64,000 nucleotides of DNA from positions 558,001 through 622,000 of the forward strand of contig NZ_APNH01000002.1 of assembly GCF_040361275.1 (NCBI RefSeq). The letters run 5' to 3'. Shown here piece after piece: positions 37,276 to 45,754 of this stretch. Within the stretch, counting starts at the first letter, position 1. Every line of letters starts with the position of its first letter. The DNA is from Salinisphaera sp. T31B1. GTDB taxonomy: Bacteria > Pseudomonadota > Gammaproteobacteria > Nevskiales > Salinisphaeraceae. Below the pieces are notes generated by a model, which saw only the letters and a list, made by a program, of their open reading frames with translations, was not told the DNA's origin and made no database searches. The position numbers and the translations under genes are program-made.

Positions 37276-37686
37276 ATGACCGCGATTACCGCTTTGATGG
37301 CTTTTGTACTCTGGACGATCGTGCTGGCGCTGAGTTATGCGACGTATCGCGTACCCGTGATTCTGGCCGGCCGCCAGCGCGCCGACCACTGGGAACGCAA
37401 CAGCAGCGAGGCCGTCGATGATCCGCCGCTACTGCAGCGTTCCAAGGCCGCGCACATGAACTGCGTAGAGAATCTGCCGTTGTTCGCAGCGGTGGTGCTG
37501 GCCGGCGTGGCCAGCGGCCAGAGCGCGGTCGTGGACGCTCTGGCGGCGTACGTGTTCTATGCGCGCTTGGTACAAAGCATCGCGCATCTGATCGGGACAT
37601 CGTTCGTGCTGGTTTCGGTGCGAGCGACGTTCTTTCTGATCCAGATCGCGTTGATCGCTTATATGGCGTTGAACCTGATGGGTTGA
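37276..37686 (+). CDS. MAPEG family membrane protein
   Basis: The 136-residue protein has four hydrophobic segments and the MAPEG signature region RSKAAHMNCVENLPLFAAVVLAGV (about 56-79), with the conserved Glu-Asn-Leu and a later YARLVQSIAHLIG. MAPEG proteins are integral-membrane glutathione transferases or peroxidases, but bacterial members are mostly uncharacterised. AAGGGAG lies eight bases before the ATG. It is the first gene of normal composition to the right of the island. Confidence 0.82.
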   Translation: MTAITALMAFVLWTIVLALSYATYRVPVILAGRQRADHWERNSSEAVDDPPLLQRSKAAHMNCVENLPLFAAVVLAGVASGQSAVVDALAAYVFYARLVQSIAHLIGTSFVLVSVRATFFLIQIALIAYMALNLMG

Positions 37687-37695
37687 CGCTCACCA

Positions 37696-37738
37696 CCGCC
37701 CGCTCGGCGACCTCCTGGCACAGCCGCCGAGCGGGCGG
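37696..37738 (+). terminator. Strong hairpin after the MAPEG gene
   Basis: CCGCCCGCTCGGCG (37696-37709) pairs perfectly with CGCCGAGCGGGCGG (37725-37738) across a 15-base loop, ten bases after the stop codon. There is no T-run, so it may be a processing or Rho-assisted terminator. Confidence 0.5.
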
Positions 37739-37756
37739 CCGTTCGAGAAAATTTGC

Positions 37757-37772
37757 GTCAAGTCTTGCATTG
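37757..37772 (+). repeat. Third copy of the GTCAGGTCTTGC tag
   Basis: GTCAAGTCTTGCATTG matches 37012-37027 at 15 of 16 bases in direct orientation. The two copies bracket the MAPEG gene. Confidence 0.55.
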
Positions 37773-37943
37773 CCACATTCCGGGCGGATCCGGTGACAGT
37801 ACGGATCCTGGAGTGATCCGGCCGCATTAGACCTAACTCAAAACGTTGCCCGCCGTTCTCTGCTTATCGGAAACTGGCCCGGTCGCTGGCCAAATTGACG
37901 TTGAAGGCGTCGGTCAAGGCATTGCTTCCCGCCTAGGCACGAT

Positions 37944-38765
37944 CTATCGGTCCGACCACTCCGGGACGCGCTTGCCGATGAAAGCATCGATCCCCTCTTC
38001 CGCGTCGCGCGCGAGCATGTTCTCGACCATGACGCCCGAGGCGTATTCGTACGCTTGTGCCAACGGCATCTCACGCTGGCGGTAGAACGCCTTCTTGCCG
38101 GTGGCCACCGTCATGCTCGATTTCGCGGCCACCTGGTGCGCCACACCGGTCACATGGGCCGTCAGCTCCTCCGCCGGCACGACTCGGTTGATCAGCCCGA
38201 TGTCGGCGGCGCTTTCCGCCGGTATGAGCTCGCCGGTCAGAAGCATCTCCATCGCGTGCTTGTTCGACACGTTTCTCGACAGCGCGACCATCGGCGTGGA
38301 GCAGAACAAGCCGATATGAACCCCGGGCGTGGCAAAGCGGGCTTCTGGACTCGCGTAGGCCAGATCGCAACTGGCCACCAGTTGGCAACCGGCCGCGGTC
38401 GCCACACCTGCGACCTCGGCGATGACCGGCTTGGGATTGTCGACGATGGCCTGCATCACGCCCGAGCAAGCCGCCATCAACTCGGTGAAATAGGCACGGC
38501 CCCGATCCGGTGCGTCGCGCACGGCCGTCATCTGCTTGAGATCGTGCCCCGCACAGAAGGCCGGTCCGTGGGCCGCCAGCACGATCACCCGCACCGTGTT
38601 ATCCGCTGCGGCCCGGTCGAGCGACTCCCGTAGACGGGCGAGCATGGCCTCGGAGAGCGCATTGCGGCGTGCCATATCGTTCAGCGTCAGCCGGAGGATT
38701 CCTCGCTCGTCCGACGCTTCCAGGAGGATGTCGTCGTGCTGCTCGGCGTGTTGTTCTGGCGGCAT
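37944..38765 (-). CDS. ECHDC3-like enoyl-CoA hydratase/isomerase family protein lacking both catalytic glutamates
   Basis: The 273-residue crotonase-fold protein has the CoA/oxyanion segment GPAFCAGHDLKQM (67-79) and EVAGVATAAGCQLVASCDLAYASPEARFATPGVHIGLFC around 117-155. Active hydratases have a glutamate in the GGCEL position and another in PE(V/I/L); here these are Gln (Q128) and Gly (G148). The pattern follows the ECHDC3 subgroup closely. Classical enoyl-CoA hydration is therefore unlikely, and the real reaction is unknown. It stands alone between MAPEG and cyo. Confidence 0.82.
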   Translation of the reverse strand: MPPEQHAEQHDDILLEASDERGILRLTLNDMARRNALSEAMLARLRESLDRAAADNTVRVIVLAAHGPAFCAGHDLKQMTAVRDAPDRGRAYFTELMAACSGVMQAIVDNPKPVIAEVAGVATAAGCQLVASCDLAYASPEARFATPGVHIGLFCSTPMVALSRNVSNKHAMEMLLTGELIPAESAADIGLINRVVPAEELTAHVTGVAHQVAAKSSMTVATGKKAFYRQREMPLAQAYEYASGVMVENMLARDAEEGIDAFIGKRVPEWSDR

Positions 38766-39158
38766 TGCTGAACCTCTGATCCCGGTCGTTGCCTGTCAAA
38801 ATCGCAATCGTGCCAGCGCGACGCGCTTGCAAGCGTGCCTTGCCGACCGGTCGCTCTGGAATTCGGCGCTGTTGGCGCCACCGAGCCTACCAATTTCCGC
38901 GCGCCGCGCCATTGAAGCGATCGGCGTATCGGCATCGCTCGCGGGCGAATCCGGCAACAGTGTACTCGGCGCGTATAGGCGTCGCGCTCTCTTTCCCGCT
39001 GTCTGCGGGAACGCAGCACCCGCCGCGCTTGAGCTGGTATTGCTCGACTTCGAGCCGGGTTATCGGCCAATCGGGGTGGCGGCGGCCGGTCGGCGCACCT
39101 CGGGCTATCCGTTTGATCAACCGTCCATGCAGTCGCGCACTCGCCCGGCTGCCGGCAC
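38766..39158. other. Intergenic region between the crotonase and cyoD
   Basis: 393 bases upstream of the minus-strand crotonase and downstream of cyoD. No gene, repeat or strong hairpin was recognised. It should hold the crotonase promoter and the end of the cyo transcript. Confidence 0.4.
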
Positions 39159-39497
39159 CTACGACATACGGGAGTGCAGGTTCCAGAGGATCCAGATCGT
39201 ACCGCCCGCCATCAACAGTAGTATCAGGAAGGTGAACAGAATGAGCTGCAGCTCGTCGCGGTGCGAGCGGCGCAGGTCGATATGCAGGAAGTAGCGAAAG
39301 TGCACGACGACTTGCAAGGCAGCCAACACCGTGATCGCGCCCAGCAGCATCCCCGGCGCGAATACGTGCCAGTGCACGAAGGCAAAGGCGAGCGCCGTCA
39401 ACAGGACGGCCAATGCGCCGCCGATACAGTACTCGCGCATTTCCTTGCGCGGGTCTTCGGCTTCGCTATCCGGCAATTGGCTTGGGGGCATTCCCAT
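39159..39497 (-). CDS. cyoD: Cytochrome bo3 ubiquinol oxidase subunit IV
   Basis: The 112-residue protein has three transmembrane helices and the subunit IV pattern FVHWHVFAPGMLLGAITVLAALQVVVHFRYFLHID. CyoD assists assembly of the copper site of CyoB. The ATG at 39497 overlaps the cyoC stop codon as TGATG, indicating coupled translation; a second ATG lies two codons in. Confidence 0.92.
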   Translation of the reverse strand: MGMPPSQLPDSEAEDPRKEMREYCIGGALAVLLTALAFAFVHWHVFAPGMLLGAITVLAALQVVVHFRYFLHIDLRRSHRDELQLILFTFLILLLMAGGTIWILWNLHSRMS

Positions 39498-40129
39498 CAG
39501 GCCGCTCCAAACAGGTAGACGAACGTGAAGATGCCGATCCACACGACATCGAGCATGTGCCAGAAGATGGCCAGGCGCATCAGGCGCATCTTGACCTCGC
39601 GGGTGAGGCCCAGCACCCCCAGCTGAACGATCATGACCAGCATCCAGACGAGGCCGCTGGTCACGTGAAGACCGTGGGTACCCACCAGCAGGAAAAACGA
39701 CGACAGAAAGCCGCTCCGCTGAGGCCCATGGCCTTCCGAGATGTATTTGACGAAGTCGCTGCCTTCCAGATAGACGAAGCCGGCACCCAGGGCAAAGGTC
39801 ACGAGCAGCCAGCCCACCAGACGCAGGCGATCCTGTCGGTATTTGAGCGCCAGCGCGGCCATGCCGAAGGTGAAACTGCTCACCAGCAACAACGACGTCT
39901 CGATAAACGGGTTCTTGAGTTCGAACAGGCTGTGCGGGGTGGGCCCGCCGGCGACCCCGTGCTGGCTCTGGGCGGCATAGGTGGCGAACAGCAGTGCGAA
40001 CAGCACCAGGTCGCTCATCAGAAAAATCCAGAAACCGAACAGCACGGATTCGGCGGCCGCGTGCGTGCCCGGGTCCGTGTGGCCCAGATTCAGCCCCGGA
40101 TGGCGCGATTGCTGGCGTGTCGTGCTCAT
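39497..40129 (-). CDS. cyoC: Cytochrome bo3 ubiquinol oxidase subunit III
   Basis: The 210-residue protein has five transmembrane helices and the heme-copper oxidase subunit III features: FGFWIFLMSDLVLFALLFATYA, NPFIETSLLLVSSFTFG, and GTHGLHVTSGLVWMLVM. Its ATG overlaps the cyoB stop (ATGA at 40129-40126), which fixes the start. Confidence 0.93.
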   Translation of the reverse strand: MSTTRQQSRHPGLNLGHTDPGTHAAAESVLFGFWIFLMSDLVLFALLFATYAAQSQHGVAGGPTPHSLFELKNPFIETSLLLVSSFTFGMAALALKYRQDRLRLVGWLLVTFALGAGFVYLEGSDFVKYISEGHGPQRSGFLSSFFLLVGTHGLHVTSGLVWMLVMIVQLGVLGLTREVKMRLMRLAIFWHMLDVVWIGIFTFVYLFGAA

Positions 40130-42210
40130 ACCGCCTCCGCCGCCAGGCCGCGGTTGGCCGGCGTGGTTTCCTGTTCGCGCGTGACCGCTTTGATCTCGCG
40201 CAACGACTGCAGCCAGTTTTCGTGTTCCTCGCGCACCTGGCGGGCGGGAATGGTGTGCTCGGTGTCTTGATAGAAGCTGCGCGCGATGACCGCGGCCCAG
40301 ATGCCCACGAGCGAGACGATCGTCAGCCACCAGATATGCCAGGTCAGCGCAAAGCCGAGCAGGACCGCAAAGACCGCGATCACCGGGGCCACGGCGCTGT
40401 TCTTCGGAATCTGGATGTCCTCGTACTCGTCCGCAGCGGTATACGCCGTGCCGTGGTGCTTCATCCAGCTGAAGGCGTCGCGGTCATGCACGCGCGGAAC
40501 GACCGCGTAGTTGTACTCCGGCGGCGGCGCGCTCATGGACCATTCCAAGCTGAGCCCGTCCCAGGGGTCGCCGGCCGGTACGGCCAGCTCGGCACGATCG
40601 CGGATACTCACCCAGAGCTGGATCATCTGGCTGATCAGGCCGGCGGTGATCAGCAACGCGCCGACGAACGCCACGATCAGCCACGGGAGATAGGCGGGTT
40701 CGTACCATTCGACGGTACGCCGCATGCCGCCCATCAGGCCGATCGCGTACAACGGCATGAACGCCAGATAGAACCCGAACGACCAGAACCAGAACGAGAT
40801 GCGGCCCCAGCGCTCCGATAGCCGGAACCCGAACATCTTGGGGAACCAGACATAGTAGGCCGCGAACATGCCGAACAACGTGCCCGGGATGAGCATGTTG
40901 TGAAAATGCGCCACCAGAAACAGCGAGTTGTGAACGGCGAAATCCACCGGCGGGTTGGCGAGGATGACGCCGGTCAGGCCGCCGATGACGAATGTGAGCA
41001 TGAACATGATCGAGAACAGCATCGGCGTTGTCAGGCGCACGCGCCCGCGCACCATGGTCAGCAGCCAGTCGTAGACCTTCACCCCGGTCGGCACGCCGAT
41101 GAGCATGGTGGCGATACCGAACACCGCGTTCATGTCGGCCGTCTGGCCCATGGTGAAGAAATGATGCAGCCAGACCGTGAACGACAGTACGGCGATCGCC
41201 ATGGTCGCGAAAACCAGCGAGTGATAGCCGTACAGGCGTTTGCCGGAGAACGTGGAGAATACTTCCGAAAACACGCCGAAGGCGGGCAGGATGACGATAT
41301 AGACCTCGGGGTGCCCGAACAGCCAGAACAGGTTGGCGTAGTTCATCATGTTGCCGCCGGCCGCATTCGTGAAGAAGTGGAAACCGGCGTAGCGGTCGAG
41401 CGCGAGCATGGCGGTGGCCACGGTCAGCGGCACCATGGCGAAGATCATCAGGATGCTGGTGCACAGCGCGGTCCAGGTGAACAGCGGCACCCGGAACCAG
41501 GTCATGCCGGGCGCACGCATCTTGTAGATGGTCACGGCGAAATTGAGCCCGGTCAGGGTATTGCCGATCGAGCTCAGCGTCAGCGCCCAGATCCAGTAAT
41601 CCACGCCGGGGCCGGGGTTGAACGCCTGCTCGGTGAACGGCGGATAACCGCTCCAGCCGCCGGTCGAGAACTTGCCGATGACCAGCGAGATCATGATCAA
41701 GGCACCGCCGGAAGCGGTGAGCGCCAGACTGATCGCGTTGAGCAGCGGAAACTTCACGTCTCGCGCGCCGATCTGTAGCGGCATGACCACATTGATCAAG
41801 CCGATGAGAAACGGCATCGCCATGAAGAAGATCATGATGGTGCCGTGGGTGGAGAACAGTTCGCCGAAGTGCTCGGGCGAGAGCGGCCCGGCCTGATTGA
41901 CGGCCAGCATCTGCTGGGTACGCATCAGCGCGGCCTCGATGACCGCACGGATCAGCATCACCAGCGCAACCACGATATACATGATGCCGATCTTCTTGGC
42001 GTCGAGCGTGGTCAGCCATTCGCTCCAGAAGCTGCGCCACTTGCCGAACCAGGTGATCAGCACGAGCGCGGCCACGGCACCGCCGATGGCGATAGCCGCG
42101 GCGACCGCGCCGATCACCGTGCTGGAATTGGGGTCCTTGATGAGCTCGACGAACGGCAATGAATCGACACCGAGCTTGCCCAACCAGAAATGAAGCGGAT
42201 GCGTGATCAT
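40126..42210 (-). CDS. cyoB: Cytochrome bo3 ubiquinol oxidase subunit I
   Basis: The 694-residue, roughly 15-helix subunit carries the catalytic centre. It has the WLFGHPEVYI motif (CuB histidine and cross-linked tyrosine), VWLHHFFTMG with two further CuB histidines, and VAHFHNMLI with the heme ligands. The enzyme oxidises ubiquinol, reduces oxygen to water and pumps protons. The start codon overlaps the cyoA stop (ATGA). Confidence 0.96.
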   Translation of the reverse strand: MITHPLHFWLGKLGVDSLPFVELIKDPNSSTVIGAVAAAIAIGGAVAALVLITWFGKWRSFWSEWLTTLDAKKIGIMYIVVALVMLIRAVIEAALMRTQQMLAVNQAGPLSPEHFGELFSTHGTIMIFFMAMPFLIGLINVVMPLQIGARDVKFPLLNAISLALTASGGALIMISLVIGKFSTGGWSGYPPFTEQAFNPGPGVDYWIWALTLSSIGNTLTGLNFAVTIYKMRAPGMTWFRVPLFTWTALCTSILMIFAMVPLTVATAMLALDRYAGFHFFTNAAGGNMMNYANLFWLFGHPEVYIVILPAFGVFSEVFSTFSGKRLYGYHSLVFATMAIAVLSFTVWLHHFFTMGQTADMNAVFGIATMLIGVPTGVKVYDWLLTMVRGRVRLTTPMLFSIMFMLTFVIGGLTGVILANPPVDFAVHNSLFLVAHFHNMLIPGTLFGMFAAYYVWFPKMFGFRLSERWGRISFWFWSFGFYLAFMPLYAIGLMGGMRRTVEWYEPAYLPWLIVAFVGALLITAGLISQMIQLWVSIRDRAELAVPAGDPWDGLSLEWSMSAPPPEYNYAVVPRVHDRDAFSWMKHHGTAYTAADEYEDIQIPKNSAVAPVIAVFAVLLGFALTWHIWWLTIVSLVGIWAAVIARSFYQDTEHTIPARQVREEHENWLQSLREIKAVTREQETTPANRGLAAEAV

Positions 42211-43169
42211 GACTGCTGCTCTCGATAGTCGCGCCGTTGCTGCTTCAAACGCTCTTTCTCGCGCTGTTTTTCATGATCGGACTTGGGCGCGGCCACTGCG
42301 GTCGACGCCGCCGGTATACGCTTGGCATCGGACACGATGCGCTCGAACAGCTTCGATGGGGCCCTGCCGAACGTCTTGGGCTCGGGCAGAATGGAGCGTT
42401 CGCTCAGCTTGCGATATTCGGCCATATCCAGCGCTGGCCGCGAGCGCTGATCGGCGACCCATTCGTGGAACCGCGCCGCACTTACCGCCTGGACGCTGAA
42501 CTTCTGTTCGGCGAATCCCTCGCCGTTGTATTGCGTATTCAGGCCGCCGTAACGGCCCGGTTTCGCGGCCAGCAGGTGCAACTGGGTCACCATGCCCGGC
42601 ATGGTGTAGATCTGGCTGCCCAGGCGCGGAATCATGAACGACTGCATCACCGTGGCGCTGGTCAGGCTGAAGTGGATCGGGCGATCCACCGGCAGCACCA
42701 ATTCGTTGACCGCCGCCATGTGCTGATCCGGGTAGATGAACAGCCATTTCCAGTCGAGACTGACCACCTGAACATCCAGCGCGGGCCGGTCGTGTGCGAT
42801 CGGCTTGTACGGATCGAGCTTGTGCGAGACCTGCCAGAGATTCCAGCCCAGAACAGCCACGACGACGACGGGCAAACCCCAGATCAGCCCTTCCAGGATC
42901 CAGGAAAAATCCCAGTTCGGCCGATAGACCGCCCCCTTTTTGCCGATGCGGTATTTCCACAGCACGATCGGCGCGGCCACGAACAGCGGCACGATGACGA
43001 TCAGCGTCCATCCGATAATGGAAAAGAAGTGGTCGCGCTCGGCCTGTGCTACCGGACCCGCCGAGGCGAGAAAGCCATGGTCGGTCAGCCCGCAGCCTGG
43101 TAGAAGCAGAACCGCCGCGAAAACGACGCAGTATCCAGCGACCTGTTTCACCATGGGCCTGCTGACCAA
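42207..43169 (-). CDS. cyoA: Cytochrome bo3 ubiquinol oxidase subunit II
   Basis: The 320-residue lipoprotein has lipobox LPGC with the modified cysteine at 26, two transmembrane helices, and a periplasmic cupredoxin domain without CuA ligands, as in quinol oxidases (VVSLDWKWLFIYPDQ, then SFMIPRLGSQIYTMPGM). The C-terminal 60 residues are unusually charged (DHEKQREKERLKQQRRD). A second in-frame start lies at 43154. It is the first gene of the cyoABCD operon; cyoE does not follow. Confidence 0.94.
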   Translation of the reverse strand: MVSRPMVKQVAGYCVVFAAVLLLPGCGLTDHGFLASAGPVAQAERDHFFSIIGWTLIVIVPLFVAAPIVLWKYRIGKKGAVYRPNWDFSWILEGLIWGLPVVVVAVLGWNLWQVSHKLDPYKPIAHDRPALDVQVVSLDWKWLFIYPDQHMAAVNELVLPVDRPIHFSLTSATVMQSFMIPRLGSQIYTMPGMVTQLHLLAAKPGRYGGLNTQYNGEGFAEQKFSVQAVSAARFHEWVADQRSRPALDMAEYRKLSERSILPEPKTFGRAPSKLFERIVSDAKRIPAASTAVAAPKSDHEKQREKERLKQQRRDYREQQS

Positions 43170-43823
43170 ACGGGTTTGTCGTCTGTTGTCATTTGTATCG
43201 CGCCTCGTCTGTCACCCGCTCAAGGGTCCTATGCCCTCGCCCGGCCGCCGGCATGCGGCCGCCGCGCAGGACAACGCATAGCGAGATTCGGCAGCCTGCT
43301 TCCGGCAACGCTAATCACGTGACCGTGGCCGGTATGCCCTCAGCCGATACAGGGCCGCGGGCAAGCCAGCCTCGCACCGCGTGGATGGACGCTACAGCCC
43401 ATGGTTGACCGCGCCGGACGCGAACGTGACGAACGAATCTCGCCTTCGACCCATTAGACCGTGGGCGATCATCAGCGCCGGCACGGACTCGACACCAGCC
43501 CCACGGGCCTGTTCGAGCAGCTGCTTCGGTTGTCGATCTCGCTTGGTTTAAAAAAACGGCGCGATCATAACAGCGTGCAGTATGCAGCTAAATCAGGGTA
43601 ATTGCGTATACCGATGAATCCGGGCCGGCGCTTGCCGCCGCGGTCTGGGAATCTGCGGGCCGCGGCCTTACGATGGAAATCGGGAATGTCGCGATGCCGC
43701 AGCATGCCGTCGAGCCAGAAATTCGACTTTCCGAAGACCGAACAGTGCAGCTCAGCAAGAAGCGACCTGGTTCTGCTCGACGCCAAAGCGTACCGGCGTG
43801 TCCCATCTTTCACCTGCCGTTGG
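43170..43823. other. Intergenic region upstream of cyoA
   Basis: 654 bases that must contain the cyo promoter near 43170-43300. An AT-rich patch (TTTAAAAAAAC at about 43546) is the only compositional feature. A minus-strand frame of 92 codons (43565-43843) has no recognisable similarity and is not called. Confidence 0.4.
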
Positions 43824-44426
43824 TCAGGTAGCCATTGAGGCAATCAGTGCCGCCCGCCCTTCCTCCAATTGCTCTTCGCTGAGGAACACGGTTGCCTGCA
43901 AGGGAAAGAACTGCAAGGAAGACAAACCCACGCATCCGAGTGCGGCGGTCAGATAGGGGATCAGAAAGTCGGGCTGCTTTGCACGATCACCCGTGAACAC
44001 ACCGCCCGCGGCGATACCGATATAGACGGGTTTGTCGTCTAACAGGCCCATCTTTTCGCCGCTCGGCGTTGTCCCGATCGTGCGACCCATCCTCAGGATT
44101 TGATCGATCCAGGCCTTGAGTACCGAGGGCACGGTAAAATTGTTGATGGGCGTGCCAATCACGAGGATGTCGGCCGCTTCGACCTCCTGTATCAGTGTTT
44201 CCGACAGTCGTGTCGCCCTGTCCATTTGATCGTGAGCCAGAGTCTTCGGCGAAGACAGCGCCGACGCGTAGTCCATGTCGGGATGTGGTATGGGTTCTCG
44301 GCCGAGGTCGCGACGCGTGACCCTCGCATCGGGAGCCATGTCGAGCAGCTGCGCAACGATGGCTGCCGACAGTTTCCGGCTATGAGAGTCGGGTCTTGGA
44401 CTGCAATCGATATGGAGAATTTTCAT
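43824..44426 (-). CDS. azoR: FMN-dependent NADH:quinone oxidoreductase / azoreductase
   Basis: The 200-residue flavodoxin-like protein starts MKILHIDCSPRPDSHSRKLS, with the FMN phosphate loop at about 9-18. It carries GTPINNFTVPSVLKAWIDQI (about 90-109) and AAGGVFTG, the AzoR signatures. It reduces quinones and azo compounds by two electrons. The ATG at 44426 fits the family start. It lies 26 bases after the Dps-like gene, probably in one operon with the two genes upstream. Confidence 0.9.
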   Translation of the reverse strand: MKILHIDCSPRPDSHSRKLSAAIVAQLLDMAPDARVTRRDLGREPIPHPDMDYASALSSPKTLAHDQMDRATRLSETLIQEVEAADILVIGTPINNFTVPSVLKAWIDQILRMGRTIGTTPSGEKMGLLDDKPVYIGIAAGGVFTGDRAKQPDFLIPYLTAALGCVGLSSLQFFPLQATVFLSEEQLEEGRAALIASMAT

Positions 44427-44452
44427 ACAACGTCCTTCAGGGAGTGGCCACG

Positions 44453-45103
44453 TTACGGATGGGTCGCAAGCGTGTTGCGCGAGCAAAGCAATTCCAGACA
44501 TTGCTCCAGCGACGCCGCCGCCTGTTCGAGCAACTCATGGCTCATGGCATCACCGCGTCGGATGAGCTCGGCACTGTCCTCGCGCATGGTCTGACTCACC
44601 AGCCATAAAGCCCCATTGACTGCATCGACAAGGCTTTCTGCCTCCTCGACCATGACCGGGTATCCGCTCAATCCCGAGCGCTCGACAACCTGTGCCAGCG
44701 TGCCCTCGACGTGGCCGTTCAATTGCACAACGCGTTCGCCCATCAGGTTCACGTGCTGCTCGATCCGTCGTATGGCCTGAGTGCAGACCGCGCGGTGCTC
44801 AAGGTAAGCGCTGTCGGTTAGATGCCACCGGACCTGGCGACACTGGCTCTGCAGATCCACGCAGTCCGCGATGCATTGATTGAGTACGCGACAACTGTTG
44901 CCGTCCACGGCCGTCGGCGCATCGCGATCATCCGCCGCATGGTTTAGAACCTGGGCATATCCGTTGTAAAACAGTCTGTTCATGTCGAGGCTCAAGCGTT
45001 GACCCATGTTCGTGGATGCGGTGACGCTCGCGGCATCCATGATTTGGGGCTGGCTGATGCGAACCGACAGGCCCTGCGGGTTGCTGAGAGATTCCTGACT
45101 CAT
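44453..45103 (-). CDS. Dps/ferritin-like protein with degenerate ferroxidase site
   Basis: The 216-residue, largely helical protein resembles Dps in its middle: QCRQVRWHLTDSAYLEHRAV, then RRIEQHVNLMGERVVQLNG, where typical Dps has a His-Trp ligand pair and a Phe-Asp-Glu set. Here the pair reads RWH and the Asp and Glu ligands are not obvious. It is about 50 residues longer than Dps, with an N-terminal extension containing MGQRLSLDMNRLFYNGYAQVL. The start overlaps the stop of the DJ-1-like gene. Iron oxidation is doubtful; DNA binding or scaffolding is possible. Confidence 0.6.
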   Translation of the reverse strand: MSQESLSNPQGLSVRISQPQIMDAASVTASTNMGQRLSLDMNRLFYNGYAQVLNHAADDRDAPTAVDGNSCRVLNQCIADCVDLQSQCRQVRWHLTDSAYLEHRAVCTQAIRRIEQHVNLMGERVVQLNGHVEGTLAQVVERSGLSGYPVMVEEAESLVDAVNGALWLVSQTMREDSAELIRRGDAMSHELLEQAAASLEQCLELLCSRNTLATHP

Positions 45104-45717
45104 TGCGGGCTCCTGTGGGTAAGACAGACTGGGTCGGCACGGGATAGACCCGTGGATATCGCATTGCCCGTCAAAGGGGCGCGGGCCAATGTTCGGATCA
45201 TGACGCGGTTGAAATCCGCCAAGTCGCTCGGCCAGCGCGTCGAGACGAGGCCTGCATCCACGACGACCGATTCGTCCATCCAGTAGGCACCGGCGTTTTC
45301 AAGATCGCGTCGCAATGAAGGCCACGAGGTGAGACGCCGTCCGCGAACCACGTCGGCATCGATCAAAGGCCAGGCACCATGACGGATGGTGGCCACTGGC
45401 TTGTCGTTATCGAAAAACGCACGTATGAAAGCCAGCGCTGCCTGCTCGGTCCGCAGCGCGTCGGCGTTCATGAGGCCACCGGGCAGGACAAGTGCGTGGT
45501 AATCATTCGAATCGGCCGTGGCCAGCGGCACGTCGACCGCGACGGCCTCGCCCCAGTCGTTCACATCCCAACTCCGCACCGGCCGGCGAGACGACGACAC
45601 CACCGTCACTTTCGCGCCGGTGGATTCCAGGTGGCGCCGCGGCAGCAGATATTCGACGTGCTCGAAGCCGCCGGCAATCAGAACGGCGATGTTCAGACCG
45701 TAGAGTTCGGATGTCAT
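45100..45717 (-). CDS. DJ-1/PfpI-like protein with the nucleophile cysteine replaced
   Basis: The 205-residue protein has the PfpI/YhbO layout: IAVLIAGGFEHVEYLLPRRHL, YHALVLPGGLMNADALR, and then TIRHGAWPLIDADVVRGRRLTSW. In active family members the elbow reads C-H-G; here it is R112-H-G (codon CGT, one base from TGT). The acid-site residue (Glu in GFE) is kept. The protein is thus likely not a cysteine-dependent deglycase or protease. It is translationally coupled to the Dps-like gene. Confidence 0.8.
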   Translation of the reverse strand: MTSELYGLNIAVLIAGGFEHVEYLLPRRHLESTGAKVTVVSSSRRPVRSWDVNDWGEAVAVDVPLATADSNDYHALVLPGGLMNADALRTEQAALAFIRAFFDNDKPVATIRHGAWPLIDADVVRGRRLTSWPSLRRDLENAGAYWMDESVVVDAGLVSTRWPSDLADFNRVMIRTLARAPLTGNAISTGLSRADPVCLTHRSPQ

Positions 45718-45754
45718 TGGCTATCACCGTGTCGTTCAGGCCATCGCATACGGA

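Noticed and set aside
40484-42040. 518-codon minus-strand frame inside cyoB
   Set aside because: Another frame of cyoB, rich in Arg/His/Asp; cyoB itself is unmistakable.
43565-43843. 92-codon minus-strand frame between cyoA and azoR
   Set aside because: It overlaps the azoR end, lacks a ribosome binding site and has no recognisable motif.
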